Assembly (NCBI GenBank): GCA_013396655.1
Contig: WBMV01007706.1
Location: 1-64,000 of the forward strand
Direction of reading: 5' to 3'
DNA length: 64,000 nt
Origin: Campylorhamphus procurvoides
Taxonomy: Eukaryota; Chordata; Aves; Passeriformes; Dendrocolaptidae
The notes beneath the pieces were generated by a model. It searched no databases. It was not told where the DNA came from and was given only the letters and a program-made list of their open reading frames with translations. A program made the translations under genes and the position numbers. This document shows positions 11,701 to 24,839 of this stretch, piece after piece. Position 1 is the stretch's first letter; each line of letters opens with the position of its first letter.

Positions 11701-14700
11701 ACCAGAGGTTTCTGGGATGGGTGACATAGGGCACTTTTTACATCCAAGTGACATGTTCACACCCCAGAGACTGGGAGCAGCTACAAATATTCAGCCTCAG
11801 GAGGCTGTTCTCTGAGAAATACATACCTAACTTGTTCACAAAATCTGCCTCCCCATGTGCCTGCCCTAAAGGGAATGCCCAGAGGGCACAGGTGGGGCTG
11901 AAACACAGGGATCAAAAACCAGCCCTCTGTAAACTGAGCCAGAAAGATGGTAAGTGGGGAAATCTGCTGTCCATCCTACATCCCTGCTACAGTTCTGGAT
12001 GTGAGCTCTGGCTGCTGAAAAGCTGTTAAAAATACACCTCGTTCTGAGGAGATAGCACAGAAATAGCGCCCAGCTATTCCTCAGCTCCTGCCAGTCTGTG
12101 CTGCAATCACATGGGCACCTTCCAGAGCAGGGGCTCTGCTTCTCCGCCTCCCCATTGCCCCCTCCCCAAAAAATACACAGGGTGAGTGGTGTTCCCGCTG
12201 TGGGGCCACACCCTGAGTTACAGAGAAGAGGCATCCCAAGGGTTGTTCTGCCTCTGGAACTGGTAGTGAGGGGAGTTCAGACGTATCAGAGCAAGACAGT
12301 ATACAGCAGGCTGTCAGACTTGACAGCAGCTAGGGATTTCACTGTTTAAATCCTAACTTCAGCTTCAATCTGTGCAGCAACAGGCTGAGAATGAAGCAGC
12401 AGGCAGTTTTTTCCCCCAGTATTTCCAAAGTCCAGGTACCCAGCTGTTACACCCACTTGCTGGTCTTCCCTATTTTTTTTTCCCCTCTGTGCAGCAGACA
12501 AGCAATTGAAAACAGCATCACAGCTTAAAAGCTTCTGTGTAAAAACAAATCTGCTCCTCCACACAATTAGGAATTCACTAAACCAAAGTCACACCCGAGT
12601 GAGTCTGGTGCCCTTTTGGAAGCTCTAGCCATGCTGCTCCCTGGTTCTGTGCCTCAGTGGAGCAGACTTCTTCCTTGGCATCACGATGTATGCAGAGCAG
12701 CGAGCAGCCTCCTGTGCAAATGCGAGGCTGCCCTACTTTCTGCAAACGACTGCCCCTCAACCATCCTCACCAGACAGTCTGATGATATCTCTCAGATTGC
12801 AACACAGATGTTCGTGGCTTGTTGTGTGCACCAAGAACACCAGCCAAGTATTCCAGCCGTATAATTGTTTTTTTATTGTTGATTGAAGAGTCTCACTACA
12901 AATGACTTTCCCTTGTATCCCTGGAAATCACACAAACATCACGCAAGGCAGAGAGTGATGCATTTAGAACCACCTCTGCAAAGTGCTACAGCAATGTTTT
13001 AACGAGGGTTGTCCTACTCCAAACGCGCAGCAGCTCCCATTTGCCAGATCCTTCTGCTGAGAAGATACAGGAGAGATGCTGTTGAGGCATCGTTGCTTTT
13101 GGGTTTGGAGGATCCTGCTCTGCTGTTGGGATTCCATGACAAAAGAGAAGTTATCTTGTGATGACTTGATGCTTTTAATTGTAAAACCAGCAATGCTGAG
13201 TACAAGGAGATTGTTGGGAAAACAGAAAAACCTGGAAAACCAGCAATGGAAGAAATGGAAGAAATTAATGTCTTTGTAAGGGGTAAGGGTTGATTAGTCC
13301 CTCCCAGGATAAGCGGGGGGCAAAGCTGGCAGGTTCAAAACAAACACATGGACCTAAGGAGGCTGTGGAACTCCTTGACACAGGATGCTATGCAAATGAA
13401 TTTTTGCATGACTCAAAAAGCACTGGATGGCTACTTGGAAGCAAAATCTGTTGGGGACTACTAAATACACAGACAATACATCTGACCTAGGAAATGTCTG
13501 ATGTGCAATATTTTGCAGCCTGGGCTTGCACCCCTGTATGTTTCCCCTGTCCATTCACTGGTTTCAAATTATCCTCTCTTGGTCACTGTCAGGAATGTGA
13601 TATCAGACTAGAATCCTGCAAGGCAATAGTTTTTGTTCTTAATGTGGATAAATCCAGGCAACATTAAAAAACAAACAAAAAAACCCCAACAAAACAAACA
13701 AAAAAACCCACAACAACAACAAAAAAAAAGCTCTCTCAGCTCATCCAAGTTCATGGTACTCTACCATGATGAGAGGATCCAAAGTGCATTTCTTTTTACA
13801 AACTATTTTCTTTTTACAAACTTCTGGGCTCTGCTGCTGTTTGCTGAAGTCCTGGCAGATGACACTGCCAGCAATGTCCATCACTGGGGACTGAAGAGTT
13901 TGCTTTGCAGTTCTGCTCTGTGAAATTGATACCTGTAGAAATACAGGAGTTTGCCCAGAAACATCTGCAATGCTACTGCTCCCAACTTTTCCCCAAGATG
14001 CCCTTGGGACTGGAACACTTCCTGGGAATATGCCAGATAGCTGCTGGGGCACAGTCATCAAAGATATATTGCTAATGATGCTTTGTTATAGTTCACAAAA
14101 ACTGTACAAAAGGTGTTACTGCCCAATTTTTTTTGTTGGCAGGACAAGCTGGGCTGGAGGAAACACAGATCTGTTCCACTTTTCTTTTCTTCAGTAGCTT
14201 TACCACTGCTAAAAGCTGAAGGTTTATTTCTCTACCCAGGCTGAGATGAGTATACACTGCTACCCAGTGTACTAATGATTAACACCCTGTGTGTCCTACC
14301 ACCCACCCTCTCTCAGCAAGCCAAACCTCACATTTTTAATGCAAAATTTAGACATTTCCCAAGGAAAATAGATTCACCATTCAACTTTCTGATAATACAT
14401 CTGTGTTTATGTCATGACCAGTCCCTTCTACAATCACTTTTGAAGCTGTTGCCCAGTTGTAAGCGTGGAAAAGATTCAGAAAATCTGAAGTTTCTATATA
14501 ATTAATAGATAAAAGTCACTGAGTAGTGAAAACAAGCATTATTGATCACCTCACTGTGGGAAAAACTGCAGTGCCAATGCAGCCCATAGTAGACAGCAGA
14601 GTTCAATCTCTAGACAGGTCCTTAGGAAACTACATCTCATTTCTTCTGCTGCTTATGAACATACTTTTTATGACTTAAAGGTAGTGCACTTCACCACCTG

Positions 14701-15972
14701 CAAGCCAAATATTACAGGCCTTGATTAATATTCCCCACTGGTTGTATGATGAAATGGGAAAGCAGCAGCAAGGCTAAATCAGGAAACAAGAGTGGAGAGG
14801 GGTTTCTCACTGCTGTACAGAAGGCATAAAAGGATTTTGCCCTGAAAAGCATAATAACATCTTAAGTGAAACACCGGAGGGGCATCTCACAAGAAAGAAA
14901 TGGGACTGATTAAAAAAGTCCATTTCACCAGGGCAGAGTAGGACAACTGGGCTAAAGTAATTAATGATAACTCTACCATGTGTATTGAAAACCTAGAGTA
15001 ACTTCTGCTACATATGGTGTTGCTGAGACCTGTACATGTTGTATATGGGCTTGTCTGCTTTCAGACAGTTTATCTGGGGTACAGCATGCACCACAAACCC
15101 TGATGCTTTGGCTCTGGTAGGGATCATGTCACAAGACCTCCTCTCTGGCCCTTGGCCGGTGCTTACCTCTGCAAGTCCTGCATATCTTTCCAGCCTGTGG
15201 GTCCCCATTCAGCTGCAAACAGGCCCACATAGTTGCCTGGTCACTTGTATGTGACAGAGGAAATAGGCCTTTCATCACCTACAGTGCTATTTCTTACCCC
15301 TCTCTCTGTGGAATGGGTGTCTGGCCAAATAAAAAGTCATGTGAAGCCTGCCAAAAGAAAACTGCTTGAGAATGCTGACATTTAGCTCCCGGATTTGCAC
15401 CTTCTCAGGCAGGAGGACTCACTGTAACCGCCCTGGGGAGGCAGGAGCTGCTTGGATAGGACTTCTCCTTGGTGGCACACATCACTGCAGCAACCCTGTC
15501 CTCTCCCAGCTGCAAAGAGGTGTCCCTCTTCTGTTCCTGCAGGACGTTTGGTACAAGTACAGCATAATATTTATCCCTAATTTCTGTGGTTTCAGTGTAT
15601 TCTCAGACTTTCCAATGCCCATGCCCTAAAATAAATTCTGGTTTATCTGCAGTTTTCAAAAAAAAACCCCCAAAGGTAATTCAGCTAATAGGTTTAGGTG
15701 TTACCTGCTTCACTCCTGAGAGACTCAGATCTTTTTCACCAATAAAATCTCCTCTTCCTTGAGCCAGTAGTACTGGGATAAAGACTCAACAAAACCATTC
15801 AGCAATTACCCACCAGCTATAATATCCTCTCCACTTAAAGGGCACAGTCTTCCCCTTGTTTTAACTCCCTCATGGATATAAAAGATAAACTTCCCCACGA
15901 TGGAAGTAGGCACATGTTGGCTGCACCATGGTTGGGTTTACACAGGGATGATTGAATTCTGATTACACTGGT
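8789..15972. other. Intergenic, short low-complexity runs only
   Basis: The 165-codon open frame at 9599-10096 (plus) has no recognisable domain and no supporting splice or promoter context; I take it as chance. An A-rich run lies at 13664-13731, and a small 18-base-period duplication at 13790-13822. AATAAA followed by A9 (15630-15666) is discussed in the findings. Confidence 0.55.
13664..13731. repeat. A-rich low-complexity run (CAAA/CAA units)
   Basis: Runs of A interrupted by C, including AACAAACAAAAAAACCC and ACAACAACAAC units. Simple sequence, no function inferred. Confidence 0.9.
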
Positions 15973-16250
15973 GGAAGACCTAGAATGTCCTGAGTTGGAA
16001 GGGAGACACAAAGATCATTGAAATCCAACTCCTGGCCCTGCACAGGACTGCCCTAAGAGCCACACCATGTGCCTGAGAGCATTATCCAAACACTTCTTGA
16101 GCTCTGTCAGGCTTGGTGCTGTGACCACCTCCCTGGGGAGCCTGTTCAGTGCCCAACCACCCTCTGGGGGAAGGAATCTTTCTCTAATATCCAACCTAAC
16201 CTCTCCTGACACAGCTTTATGCCATGAACCACAGTCCCTCACCCTGTATA
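15973..16250 (-). mobile_element. CR1 LINE 3'-end fragment
   Basis: Plus-strand landmarks of a reversed CR1 3' region: GAGTTGGAAGGGA, AAGATCATTGAAATCCAACT, CCTGGCCCTGCACAGGACTG, CACCATGTGCCTGAGAGCAT, CTCTGTCAGGCTTGGTGCTG, CCTGTTCAGTGCCCAACCAC and TCTAATATCCAACCTAACCT. Similarity fades after about 16250. The good match suggests a fairly young avian CR1 subfamily. Confidence 0.9.
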
Positions 16251-17929
16251 CTTCAATGCAGCAAATTTGAGCACCTTTACCTCCTCATTTATTGCAGTGT
16301 GGTGCAGTCCTGAGACTCCTTCAGTAGTGTCCTCTGGGGCCAGTCACAACCCCAACCCTCAATTGATAAGACTTGCCTCTCAGATGAGCTAGTTTGGTCT
16401 TGGCTGCCACAATGGGACAATTTTCAGTTCTTGAGGTACTTTAGAAGGGTGTTACCCCTCACTTTGCTGACTGGAGGTTTTGTTGGCTGTGCAAGGAGTC
16501 CCTGACAATTTTAGGGGCACCATATATTTAGGGCTGGGTGTTTCAATGGTTAAGTTGTCAGGGTGTGAGAGAGGAAAATGAAGCTGAAACTTAAAAGAAT
16601 TCCAGGGCAGACACAACAGATGGATGGGAGGAGAAAAGGGTACATCCAGGGTCATTTACCCGAGGGAACAGAATTGATAATCAGGGATGAATTAGTGGAA
16701 AAAATATTCTCTAAGTCAGCCGATTGAGTCTTTTGAAAAGGTGTTGCTGTCAGAAGAAAACAGAGAGCTTTAGGTGCAGGTGAGCCTATTTACACAGAAT
16801 TCATGAGTCCTAAAGCTCAGTCAAGCTTAGAAGGGGTGTCATGAAGCCATCAGGGAGTCTTCTCAAACAAAAATCGATCTCTCTCCTTTCCCCAGCTCCG
16901 TGGGTTCCTGGACATGCATTTATTACCTTTCACTGACAAACATTTTCTCCTAAACTCCTGTCACATTCTTACTTGCAGTCCTCTCCTGATTTCAGCGTTT
17001 AATCCACATCCCCTATCTGCTTCATGAAACACTTCATTTACATGGTCCCTGGCAGTACCTCTTTTATGATCAAATCAGACCCCTTGCACAGAAGATGGTG
17101 TGCAGCCACCTCTGTGTAGCTGCATTTGTAGTCCCAGGCTTTGACTGGCTGGCATAAAGTCATTTGTAAAAGGACAATAACAAGCATGATGAATTCTAAT
17201 GCTCTGTGTGTCATGGTGCTTGGGTATCTCAGAGATAACTACATCACCAATATTTCACAAAGCTGCAGCAACTCAACTCTTTTAAAAAAAAAAATAACCT
17301 CACAAAAACAACACTTTATCATAATATTCGTGGACAGGTACCAAAAAAAATCAATGGCTGAGGATCTACATCTATCACAGCTTGCAGAAAACCCTCTGCT
17401 AATATTGGGTCAAGGGAAGTTGCTCTAATTGCCTGGTTTCCTATGTCAGCTCATATTCACCTGACACCACTCACTGGCATTAAAATAGATTTTCAGCCCC
17501 CTGCTTCATGCATCATATGAAGCACAGAAAATAAATCAGCTCTTTTAGCATTCATGACAATGAAGCTGCTGCCACAGAGATGTTCCCTCATTAGCTGAGT
17601 CTTTTGCACCCATTGCATTTCAGGACCTTCAAGGATCATTGAAATCCCAGAAGGACCAAGGCACCCTGAGAGTTAGGCAGGACCTGGTGACACATCCCAA
17701 TATCACTGACACCAAAATATTCATCCATTCATTCCCTTCCAGCCCAGGAAAGCAGCATGTCCTACTTTTGACTTACTGAGGTTTTGAACTGTGCAGTAAC
17801 TTTGCCAACATATGTCTGTCAAACTCAGCACAGGGAAGTCCCTCAGCCCCACAGAAAACCAATACTTAAACAAGAACTTCTATAAACATTGTTAAAACTA
17901 AAGCTTAATAGCAATATAATCGTGGAACA
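16251..17929. other. Intergenic, nothing recognised
   Basis: Lies between two CR1 fragments. A T-rich-to-A10 stretch near 17280 is the only simple sequence. The open frames, up to 95 codons, look random. Confidence 0.55.
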
Positions 17930-18755
17930 GATCGTCCTAGAAGCTGTGCTAAGGCACATGGAGAACAGGGAGGTGATTTGAGACAGGCAGCACAGTTCTA
18001 CCTAACCAACCTCTTGGCCTCCTATGATGGGGTGACTACATCACATCAGTGAATGAGGGAACAGATACAGATGTAATTTGTCTGGACTTCTGTAAAGCCT
18101 TTGACACAGTCCCCCACAGCATCCTTCTCTCTAAATTGGAGAGACATGATTTCAATGGATGGACTGTCAGGAGGAAAAGGAATCAGTAACAGATCCAGAG
18201 GGGAGTGGTCAACAGCTCAGTGTCCTAATGGACATCAGTCACAACTTGTGTCCCTCAGGGGTCTGTACTGGGACCAGTGTTATGTATTACCTTCATCATT
18301 GACATGGTGGAATTGAGTGCACCCTGAGCACATTTGCAGATGACACCAAGCTGAGTGGCCAGGATGCCATGCAGAGGGACCTGGACAACCTTGAGAAGTG
18401 GGTGGTGGAAATCTCATCCAGTTTAACAAGACCAAGTGCAAGGTGCTGCACCTGGGTCAGGGTAACCCCAAGTATCAATACAGGCTGGGGGATGAACAGA
18501 TGGAGAGCAGCCCTGCCCAGAAGGGCTTGGGGGTGCTGGTGGGTGAGAGGCTGGACATGACCCAGCAAGGGGCACTCACAGCCCAGAAAGCCAAACATAT
18601 CCTGGGCTGCATCCAAAGCAGCATGGGCAGCAGGGCGAGGGAGGTGATTCTGTCCCTCTGCTCTGGTGAGACCCCACCTGGACTGCTGCATCCAGCTCTG
18701 GGGTCCTCAGTGCAGGAAGGACATGGACCTGTGGGAGTGAGTCCACAGGAACAGC
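17930..18755 (+). mobile_element. CR1 LINE fragment covering the reverse-transcriptase core
   Basis: Degenerate ORF2 of CR1. Recognisable pieces are [15 protein letters not shown] (from about 18075, with a catalytic Asp), 'CCTCAGGGGTCTGTACTGGG', the FADD catalytic box (18333-18344, then TKLSG), CTGCACCTGGGTCAGGG, and 'CATCCTGGGCTGCATCCAAAGCAGCATGG'-like sequence near 18600. The pieces lie in different frames separated by small deletions, so this is a dead copy. Similarity stops near AAGGACATGGACCTG at about 18755, before the CR1 3' UTR: the fragment lacks both ends. Confidence 0.92.
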
Positions 18756-19039
18756 CTGCAGTCTGCTTGCAGGTCAGGGACTTCTTGAACCCAAAGCAAA
18801 GCCTTTGTATGCAATGACTCTCAATGGATTTATCTCCTGTGAACATGTCTCATGATGCCACAGAAACTTCCAGCACCTCTACCCTTGCATGGCAAGGATT
18901 TCCCACAGCCTGGTCTGTGTGGGTTTTGAGCCTGCCATGTGCTGGCTTACTTGTACTGTCTGCAGTCTGAAGGAAGGAGTGAGGAACTGTGTGAAGTGGT
19001 TGCAACTCTCCCCTCCACTCCATTCAGGCACCAACAACC

Positions 19040-19180
19040 CTCCACCTCCTTTCAGCCTCAGAGACTGAAGACCACCAGTCTATTTATTTGCTCCTGTTGA
19101 GGAAGCTGGTTCATACCTCTGATCATCCCTGTCATTTGTTCTCAGTGTCTGGAGCCAGGACATGTCCTTTGGGAAGGAAA
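19040..19180 (-). mobile_element. Short decayed CR1 fragment
   Basis: Plus-strand words match a reversed CR1 just upstream of its 3' UTR: GAGACTGAAGACCACCAG, ACCTCTGATCATCCCTGT, GGACATGTCCTTTGGGAAG. It lies about 300 bases beyond the plus-strand CR1 end. Weak and short; boundaries uncertain. Confidence 0.5.
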
Positions 19181-22100
19181 ATGGACAGGAAAATAAGCTA
19201 GGACACAATCTGGATTAAGGGCTGGTGCACAAACAGTCGGAGACCAGCTCAGGCTGAAGGCAAAAGCAGAACAAAGACCATGGCAAACACAGCCTTCATC
19301 CTCTGGGATGGACACGGGGGAAAAATCCACATCTGAATCTGAAAGGAAGTGCAGGAGACTGACGGAGGAGAATTAAAAAGTGCATTAGGACTCTCCAACA
19401 TGTCACCATGAGTGCTCCATTGTCAAGTGCTGTCATACTCCGCTCCAACAATGCTTCAGGGAAGCCAGGGCACACTTCTGAGGAAGGGCATGAGAGCCCT
19501 GTGGAGATCCCTCTGTTTAATACATAACAATGAACAGTTAATGACAGAGCACTCACAGTAAATGGCAATACCCACTTCACTGGGAAGTGTCCCACAGAGC
19601 ATCGGGGATCCATTGTCTGCCCAGCAACCTCACCTGGCTCCCCTCTTTGTTCCTCCTGTGGAGAGAGACACCTCGTGCTGCAGAAGGTGCTGCTGGAAGG
19701 CAGCACTCATTTCAATAGTCACGTAAAGGGAATTCCTCATGAAATATCTCATTTGCCTGTTGAAGAGCAGCAAGGCTCTAACCTCAGGTGGTTTCAAGCC
19801 TGCAATCTGAAAGCTAATTTTAACCAAAAAGAAAGAATTTTATTTTTCCTCACAGAAAATCTGCTTCTGTCTTGAGGCTCTCCCTGCTCAATAAATAGCT
19901 CTTTATAGAAAATGCTGAACAGCTCAGCACATACTCTGGGTAAAGACTGTTTTAGCTGTGGATTGAAGGGATAATGTACTAGCAGCACCAAAATCTGCTG
20001 CCCCACAATACAGCTGGCCTGGCTAATCTTTCCCTAAAAGATATGCCATTAAGCAGGAGCAATTGTTACTAGTGCATAGAAAAGGGAGAAAGGATTGCAA
20101 TTCCAAAACTTTCTCAACTGATAAGATGCCCACAAACAAATGTGTCCAGGGCTAATGGCCATTAAAGTCCCCTGCCATTTTTTAAGCCTCCTGGTGCTGC
20201 TGCTCACTTACAGCTCAGCTGTTGGTGAATCACAAGATCATTTCTTGCCCGCTCTTATGTCAAGTCTTCCAGGTTATTTAAATCCCCATCAGACACATGT
20301 CACAAATCTTCGTGCTGGTGTATTAGGAATGCTCACAGTCTGCTAATGGACTGGAGCTGCTGGTTTAAGGTCCAGCTGGCTACAAGAAGCTGCTGGCACA
20401 GGGGGCTACAGCCCTCAGCACAACAAAACAGCCCAAATGTCCAGGCTTTGTCAGTAATTACAGGTGTCTCACCTGATACACCTTCAGCCACAGGAGCTGA
20501 ATAGGTCATCCTCACTCATTTTACCTCATCTGCATCTGACAGCTGAGAGGGACAGGTAGGTAAGGCTTTGGCTCTCTTGGCAGACCCCCAGCCAGGTGAA
20601 AAGCTGGCAGCAGCAGCAGCAGAAAGCTGTGAGCAGCTTTAGGGGCAACACCATCCACCACAGGGATCTGCTTTTCCTTCTCTCTCTTTTTTTGCTGTTC
20701 AGCCTCGATTGTGCTTCTGTCACCATGAATTTTCCTAGGCAGGAAAACTCCTCTGCAGCTTCTCTTTGTCTTGTAGCAGTGTGTTAACTAATTATAAGCA
20801 CAGAGAGCTGAGCCAAGCCCTTGTTCAGCTGGGCCCTGAGTTAGAGAGTTGCCTGGAGTCAATCCTGAAGTCTCTGTAGCAAAACTTTGAAGGATGGCAC
20901 CACAGGGCTTTGTAAGTGTCCCTGAGTTATGTGATGCTCCTTGCCCATGAATCTGAGGATCATAAAGGACACTGCTGCAAAGTACCCAGATGATGACTTG
21001 TAGCCTCTCTCACTTAGCGGGCTACGCTCCAGGTGTCAGGGGCTCCCATCACTCATCCCAGCAGCCCTCTCCCAGCATATGTGAATTGGCTCAGCCTGGC
21101 TGCTGAGGCTCAAATTAAGCTCATGCTCTGTAAGAAAAGTCTGATATCACTCATCTAAATGTTTGCTTAGCAATGCAGAGTCCTCTCAGCTTAGCAAGTG
21201 CTTCTCGCTCTGTAATGTGCATCCAGACCCACATGCACACGTTCCACCTGGCAGCTGCAGGAGCAACAAAAGTGCAAGAGGGCCAAGGATGAGCTGAGGG
21301 TGAAACAAACTGGCTTTCCTTTCTTCCCTGATGGCCAAAGTCACCTTATGTATTGTAAATTGACAATATTTTTTGACAGACTGGTACCGTGTTCTCTGGT
21401 ACGTTGGCTCTGGTTTTCACTTGTAGAGCCAAACCAAAACCCGTGCCTTGGTTCCATCCTCACTCTGCATTCGAAGGTCAGGGCTTACCTGCTTCTGGAA
21501 GAAGGGAAAAGGGAACTTTGTGAGGCAGAACTGCAGCCTTAGCTTTATACCTCCTCCCACAGGAGCTGATATAAAATTATTCCAGGTTTGCTGAAAGCAG
21601 GGCACAGAGTGCCAGGCTGGCTTGGGGCTGTGGAGGGAAGGAGTCACAGCTGCACTGCTCATTTGGAAACAGGGGAGATGCCAGGACCAGCACCTCTGCC
21701 CTCCTCCCACCCACTGGCACTGCCTGCATAGTGATCAGGAAGGATTTGCAATCAAGTGGATGTAAACTCCTGGTGTAAATCCCCCTGCAGTCTGGTGAGA
21801 ATAAATCCTTCCCTCCTCCCCTCCTCTTTCACAGCCAGGAATGATATTAAGACTGTGGGACCGAGGATTTCCAGATTTCAAACGTTAAAGTATTTTAGTT
21901 GCACTTCAGGGTAATTCAGAACGGAGGAAATGAAACATTGCAGGCAGAGAAAATAGCTGCTCTGGAAAACAACTATAATTTTCAGGGATTCCTTTTATTG
22001 TTGACTGCATCCAAATATTCCTGCCCTTGACTGAGTGCTCTCTGTTCCCCCGTGTCTCTTAGCAGTCCCTGCAGCGACCAAGCAGAATAGCAGTAGGAAG

Positions 22101-24839
22101 AATAAACAGCCAAAGCATGAACATAAAATCCCCCAGTTAGTGAAGGGGGTTTTATCTGCCACTGGTTTAGCACCAGCTGGGCTCCTGCTGCAGGCTCCGG
22201 CAGGGCTGGCCACCTGCATGTGCTGAATTGCAACGAGGACATGGAGTTTGGGGGAGAAATGCCACCAATGCAGTTTAGGGCCTCCCAGTCCAGAATTGCT
22301 CCCTTACAGCTGTCACACCTCCGAGGGAAGCCCCAGCTCAGTCTGACTGCCGATGTTCATTATTTATGGAGTGATACAAACATGTCTGATGCAAGGATTA
22401 TTTTTTTCCCCCTAGCACCTTAGGGGCTGTCAGAGGCAGAAACAACCAGAAACTAATCCCCCTTCTGATTTCCCTCCCTCCTCCTACTCACTGGGCAGGC
22501 GCAGGCACAGCTCCTTCACTATCCTGCTTTTCCTAGTGCCGTTTGAAGGATGCTTTCTCAAGCTTGGTGACAGGGCTCTCCCTTCAACAGGATAAAACGT
22601 CCATAAACACCAGTCCTGTGCTCTTTTCTAAATGTTTGTATTAGAGACATTTGACATTTATTTTAGACTGACCCCAAGGTGTGGTGCAAATCTTTGTAGC
22701 ACAGTAGCTTTCAACTCCATCCTCTTTGAGACAACAAGGATGGCTTTTGACACAGGTTGGCTCACGGGTTAATCCTTGTGTAGCTCGGGTAATTTATACT
22801 GTAGCTGGCAGCAGCTGGATAAAGCAAACCCAGAGGGCCAGGCAAGGCTTACCTCAGCTGGCTGATGCATCTTAGGGACACAGTTTGCCTTTTCCACACA
22901 AAGATGCACAAATCTGTTAATGATGCCTTCCATCCCAGAGAAGGCAAATGTGGCCACCAGATCATGCCTGCCAACACCCTGATGCCCCTCGGTGTGTGAC
23001 AATTAATGAACTAAAGTTTACACACACATGCATGTGCACACTCTCAAGACTTCACTTAGAAGAGGAAAAGGGGACATTTCAGCTCAGCCTTTTGCTACTG
23101 TGGGCCCACAGACACCACCAAATACACAGAGGGGTAAGTAATGCCCTCTAGGCTGCAATGGGAATTATTTGTGGCATGGTTCCCTTTGCACTAAAATTAG
23201 CCCTGAGAAGACTAATGATTTTCCCACAGCACTCGAGGCCCTCTGTCCCAAATGACATGGATCTGAATGCTGGTGCTGGGTTTCTCTCAAATCCACCCAT
23301 GCCCCTACTGACAGTCATCCTTCTGCAACACATCTGAATGCAGAGCTTGTGGCATGGGCGAGAGCTACAGGGGATACCCAGCCATCCTTCAGCTTTAATA
23401 GATCTGAGCTGTCTCTGGCAGACATTGTGTTTGAGGAATATTATCATATTTCCCATGCCCACAGCTCCTTCTTGCCTTTTCCACACCAAACAGTTGCCAA
23501 AACCTTTTCTTACCTGTCACGTTTCTAAAACTGTTAAACCAACACGACCTGCTCTTTTTTCCCATCCCTAACAGGCTTGTCCTTCCCCACACTGTTTGTA
23601 AGTAAGTGAGTTGTCGTCTGAGCTATTTATTGGATGCCTCTAGCCTTGGAGCCAAGGAGAGGAAAGCTCACATCCATATTGGTCCTCTGGGGCAGCTCTC
23701 ATCACAGTGAAAACAGAGCCCTTGCTGTCCCTGCCGGCTTCCCACAGCCATTCATTGCCTGGATTACGTTTCTCCGTTGTTTATTGCTCACGGTGTTCAC
23801 ATCCTTCTCTCAGTGCTGTGCTTTGGTTTGTGGCTTTGCTACTAAAAGGCACGGAGGATTCCCAGCTCCTGTCTTGAGCCACCTCAAGGCAGGTGATTTC
23901 TGTAGGCAGAAATGGGTGGCAATCAGAAATCAGGATGGCAATAAGGCATCAGAGCAAAGAGGAGCTGAGGGCTCTGAATTGCAAGGAGGAGAAGATAGGA
24001 ATGTTTGCAGAAAAAAACAAATAATAAATGAATTTCTCCTCCATATTCATTCAGAAATCTCAACATGAAGAAAATCAGACAAAATCCTTACTCTCTAAGC
24101 CACTGTTTAACACAGAGCACAGTCCATTGTATTCTATGGGTATAAAATAGGTTGCATGAGTGAATGTATACATATGTGCATGTACCTACACCCATATGTA
24201 AGAAATTATGTCCTTGATGGCACCTCCTATGAAGTGGTGACACAGAAATCCTGTTGCTACAGCCATGTTTGACTTGCTGTTCATCCAGTCCTGTTTGCAC
24301 CCGAGGAGATGCACAGGGCTAAGCCCCCTCCTTCTGGCTTGTTTCACCAGGTAAGATTAGGGAACATCTGACAGCAAATATTGCATCTGGCTGCTTGCAA
24401 GAGAGCACTCACACTGCAAGTTTCCAACCATCTTCCCTGCCTACGTTTCCTTCCTAGAAGAGCTGAGCATCAGGAGTTTGTTGCATGCTGTGGAAGAGGG
24501 TCCTGAAGCTGAAAATAAGAGATTTGGCTCACATTCTGCCCTCTGATACTGATAACCTATATCACCTTAGGCCAAGCATTTAATGGATCTGAAGCACTCT
24601 TTGTCCACCTGGAAAGGAGCTACAGAAAGATCATCTGTAGAGGCCTGAAGTGCCCTGCAAAGCCTAAAATAAGAAGATAAAATATGCACTGCACCAGGTA
24701 GAGGTGGGGAGGAAAAAACCCTTGGCTCTGCTGATGGTAAGTGGAAATCTCAAAGAGGGTCCTGGATTTAAGAAACTAAGTAAGTAGTAATTAAAATTAA
24801 GTGGGCAGAGGTTGTGCAGTCCCTTGCCCCATCTGGAAA
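19181..24839. other. Intergenic, nothing recognised
   Basis: No recognisable repeat apart from a short CAG run near 20607-20621. Open frames reach 144 codons (23634-24068, plus) without domain-like features. Parts near 20130-20830 and 21770-22400 are repeat-free and could be conserved, but nothing in the sequence proves it. Confidence 0.5.

Noticed and set aside
18398..18817. 139-codon plus frame and its neighbours as a host gene
   Set aside because: The sequence is the CR1 ORF2 reverse-transcriptase region broken by indels, not a cellular gene.
24600..24650. A CR1 tail suggested by GGAAAGGAGCTACAGAAAGATCATC
   Set aside because: Only this short stretch resembles CR1; flanking sequence does not continue the match on either side.
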